A stretch of DNA of 64,000 bases from Cyanidiococcus yangmingshanensis (lineage: Eukaryota > Rhodophyta > Bangiophyceae > Cyanidiales > Cyanidiaceae): assembly GCA_013995675.1 (NCBI GenBank), contig VWRR01000003.1, forward strand, positions 248,001-312,000. Reading direction: 5' to 3'. Below, in pieces: positions 62,580-64,000 of this stretch. The first letter of the stretch is position 1; each line of letters starts with the position of its first letter. The translations under genes were made by a program, and so were the position numbers. The notes below the pieces were generated by a model that did not search any database, was not told the origin of the DNA, and was given only the letters and a program-made list of their open reading frames with translations.

Positions 62580-64000
62580 TCAAATTGATTCATTTGGTTG
62601 CTCTTTGACCGCGGTCGGTGTCTGCGCTTTCGTCGATGCGGTGCGAGGACGCCCTGGTTCCCGCAACGTCACAACCGGATGGGGATACTGTTCGCCCAGG
62701 GTCACGCGAAACGCTTTCTGCATTTTGGGACCCCATTTCCAGGGCGTCTGAATCAGCGCGGAGTCCGCCCAGAAAAGCTCTGGACACCAGCGCTTTGTGA
62801 AAGTTGCATTCGGGTCGTATTCATGCGCCTGCTTGAGTGGATGAAAGTAGCGCAAGCCACTGCGTGGATCGTTCCCGACACCAGCAACATAGCACCAGTT
62901 GCCCCAATTCGAGCAAGGATCATAGTCGATGAGTTGCGTCTCAAACCACTCTGCGCCAAGTTGCCAGTCCAATCCCAGATCGTTGACGAGAAACGAGGCC
63001 ACAACTTGTCGAGCGCGGTTCGACATGAACCCCGTCAGAAGGAGTTCTCGCATGGCGGCATCGATAAAAGGCAAGCCAGTCTGTCCCTGACACCACGCCT
63101 CCAGCAAGGCGTCGGACGTCAACTCCTCTCGGCGACGGGTGACGGCAGAGCGTGGGCGCCGCTCATGCCCGCCTCCGAGAGCGCCTTCACGCGGACGAGT
63201 GTGACGCAAACCAGCGCGCTGGAAGAGCGCATTCCCATGATAAGCCGCAGTGAAGCGAAAAAAATCACGCCATAGTAGTTCGAAAAGTAGCCAATAGGTG
63301 GACTCATTGGACTGGAGCCGGGCCTCAAAGTTACGAACCTGAGCGTAGATTAGACGAGGCGATAGGCAACCATGCGCAAGGAAACAGCTGAATTTGGAAG
63401 AGTAGTCTGGTCCTTCGAGACCATTGCGCGTTTCCTTATAGGTGGTCAGTGATCGTGATTGCCACATCCACTCTTGTAGTCGTGAAAGCGCCATCACCTC
63501 ACCACCGTGAAAGTCATAGCAGGCGCGAGGGTCCGGGAAAGGCCGCATCAGCAGCAACTTGGGGGGCTCGACACCAACGCGGGTCGCTTCTGCTGGATAC
63601 TCGATGGGCAGGGCACCCGCCCAGGCCACCGTGCGAAACGAGAGTGCCTCTGCTGGTAACGACTGCAGTGTCTCGGGGCATTTCCATGTCTTGCGCACTG
63701 GCCAGGTCTTCTCCACCTGTCGACGAAATGTGGTGAATGTGTTCGGAAACGGAGGCAATGCCGACGATGGGTCACCGTTCGAAGCTCGAGCCAATCTCGT
63801 GGATGGTGCTGGCGACACCTTTCCTGGCAAGGCATAGTCAATATCTTCTATATGAATAAGGGTCGAGTTCCAGACCGCATGGCACTGAATCGCTGCCGAA
63901 ACCTTGCCCTGAGTTGCAGCCTGCTCCAGCGTTCGCACGAGTGCATTCTCGGTTGCCACCTCTTCCTCAGTGACCTCTTTGCTGAAAACCACGTGTTGAA
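62580..64000 (-). CDS. CRY-DASH cryptochrome/photolyase, 5' end outside the window
   Basis: The frame is open to the right edge, so the N-terminus (antenna-binding Rossmann start) is missing. The visible 470 residues include the end of the alpha/beta domain (WNSTLIHIEDIDYALPG, LPPFPNTFTTFRRQVE) and the FAD-binding helical domain: YSSKFSCFLAHGCLSPRLIY, TYWLLFELLWRDFFRFTA, TGLPFIDAAMRELLLTGFMS, NRARQVVASFLVNDLGLDW and YDPCSNWGNWCYVAGVGNDP, the last being typical of the DASH subfamily. The C-terminus is Pro/Thr/Arg-rich. CRY-DASH proteins repair cyclobutane dimers in single-stranded DNA and may signal blue light. The visible frame is intact. Confidence 0.92.
   Translation of the reverse strand, partial: QHVVFSKEVTEEEVATENALVRTLEQAATQGKVSAAIQCHAVWNSTLIHIEDIDYALPGKVSPAPSTRLARASNGDPSSALPPFPNTFTTFRRQVEKTWPVRKTWKCPETLQSLPAEALSFRTVAWAGALPIEYPAEATRVGVEPPKLLLMRPFPDPRACYDFHGGEVMALSRLQEWMWQSRSLTTYKETRNGLEGPDYSSKFSCFLAHGCLSPRLIYAQVRNFEARLQSNESTYWLLFELLWRDFFRFTAAYHGNALFQRAGLRHTRPREGALGGGHERRPRSAVTRRREELTSDALLEAWCQGQTGLPFIDAAMRELLLTGFMSNRARQVVASFLVNDLGLDWQLGAEWFETQLIDYDPCSNWGNWCYVAGVGNDPRSGLRYFHPLKQAHEYDPNATFTKRWCPELFWADSALIQTPWKWGPKMQKAFRVTLGEQYPHPVVTLREPGRPRTASTKAQTPTAVKEQPNESI

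Noticed and set aside
1-64000. Bacterial origin or operon organisation
   Set aside because: CNOT9, PAN2, CDC73, EB1, PRP38, LTV1 and epsin are eukaryote-specific, genes alternate strands, and bacterial-like genes carry organelle targeting sequences.

Overview
This 64 kb window is eukaryotic nuclear DNA that most resembles a unicellular red alga of the Cyanidiophyceae (Cyanidioschyzon/Cyanidiococcus type). The genes are dense and mostly single-exon, no intron could be supported, and base composition is balanced. Many genes encode nucleus-encoded plastid proteins with transit-peptide-like N-termini: geranylgeranyl reductase, plant-type IspH, ClpR, a lumenal pentapeptide protein, a rubredoxin, an ATP synthase protein I/CGL160-like protein and PgsA. 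This assignment is inference from gene content; no taxonomic search was possible. I saw no tRNA, rRNA, transposon, viral remnant or CRISPR array.

Layout. 0.6-12.7 kb: a PEPCK-like protein without the kinase P-loop, a CCDC25 homologue, an ArfGAP, CNOT9, SDHAF2, DGAT2, TRM112 and ERG28. 13-27 kb: an FY-rich domain protein, EB1, CHLP, an unknown protein, IspH, a lumenal pentapeptide protein, an RMD1/DUF155 membrane protein and a PLAC8-like protein. 28.7-39 kb: a PDZ protein, an ADA3-like SAGA subunit, PRP38, a membrane rubredoxin, LTV1, TSR2 and ClpR. 40-49 kb: cytosolic TyrRS, a NRAMP transporter, FCF2 and PAN2. 50-64 kb: CDC73, PgsA, an epsin, a patatin-like lipase, a CGL160/AtpI-like protein, a coiled-coil membrane protein and a CRY-DASH photolyase cut by the right edge.

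Functional themes: mRNA deadenylation (CNOT9, PAN2), small-subunit ribosome assembly (LTV1, TSR2, FCF2), chromatin and transcription (ADA3, CDC73, FY-rich protein), lipid and isoprenoid metabolism (DGAT2, patatin, PgsA, ERG28, IspH, CHLP) and plastid maintenance. There is no operon logic; genes lie on both strands as independent units.

The most striking property is that eleven otherwise convincing genes change reading frame once or several times inside conserved domains, about 17 breaks in all. About 14 are in the same direction (one extra base), while 23 other genes, including 800- and 740-codon ones, are uninterrupted. Where homology is clear (PgsA, CDC73, PAN2, CCDC25) a single base separates the frames, so these are not introns. 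Residual insertion-type assembly errors are the likeliest cause. At five breaks the upstream frame ends in TGA followed by C, the context of known +1 programmed frameshifts, so the alternative should be tested.
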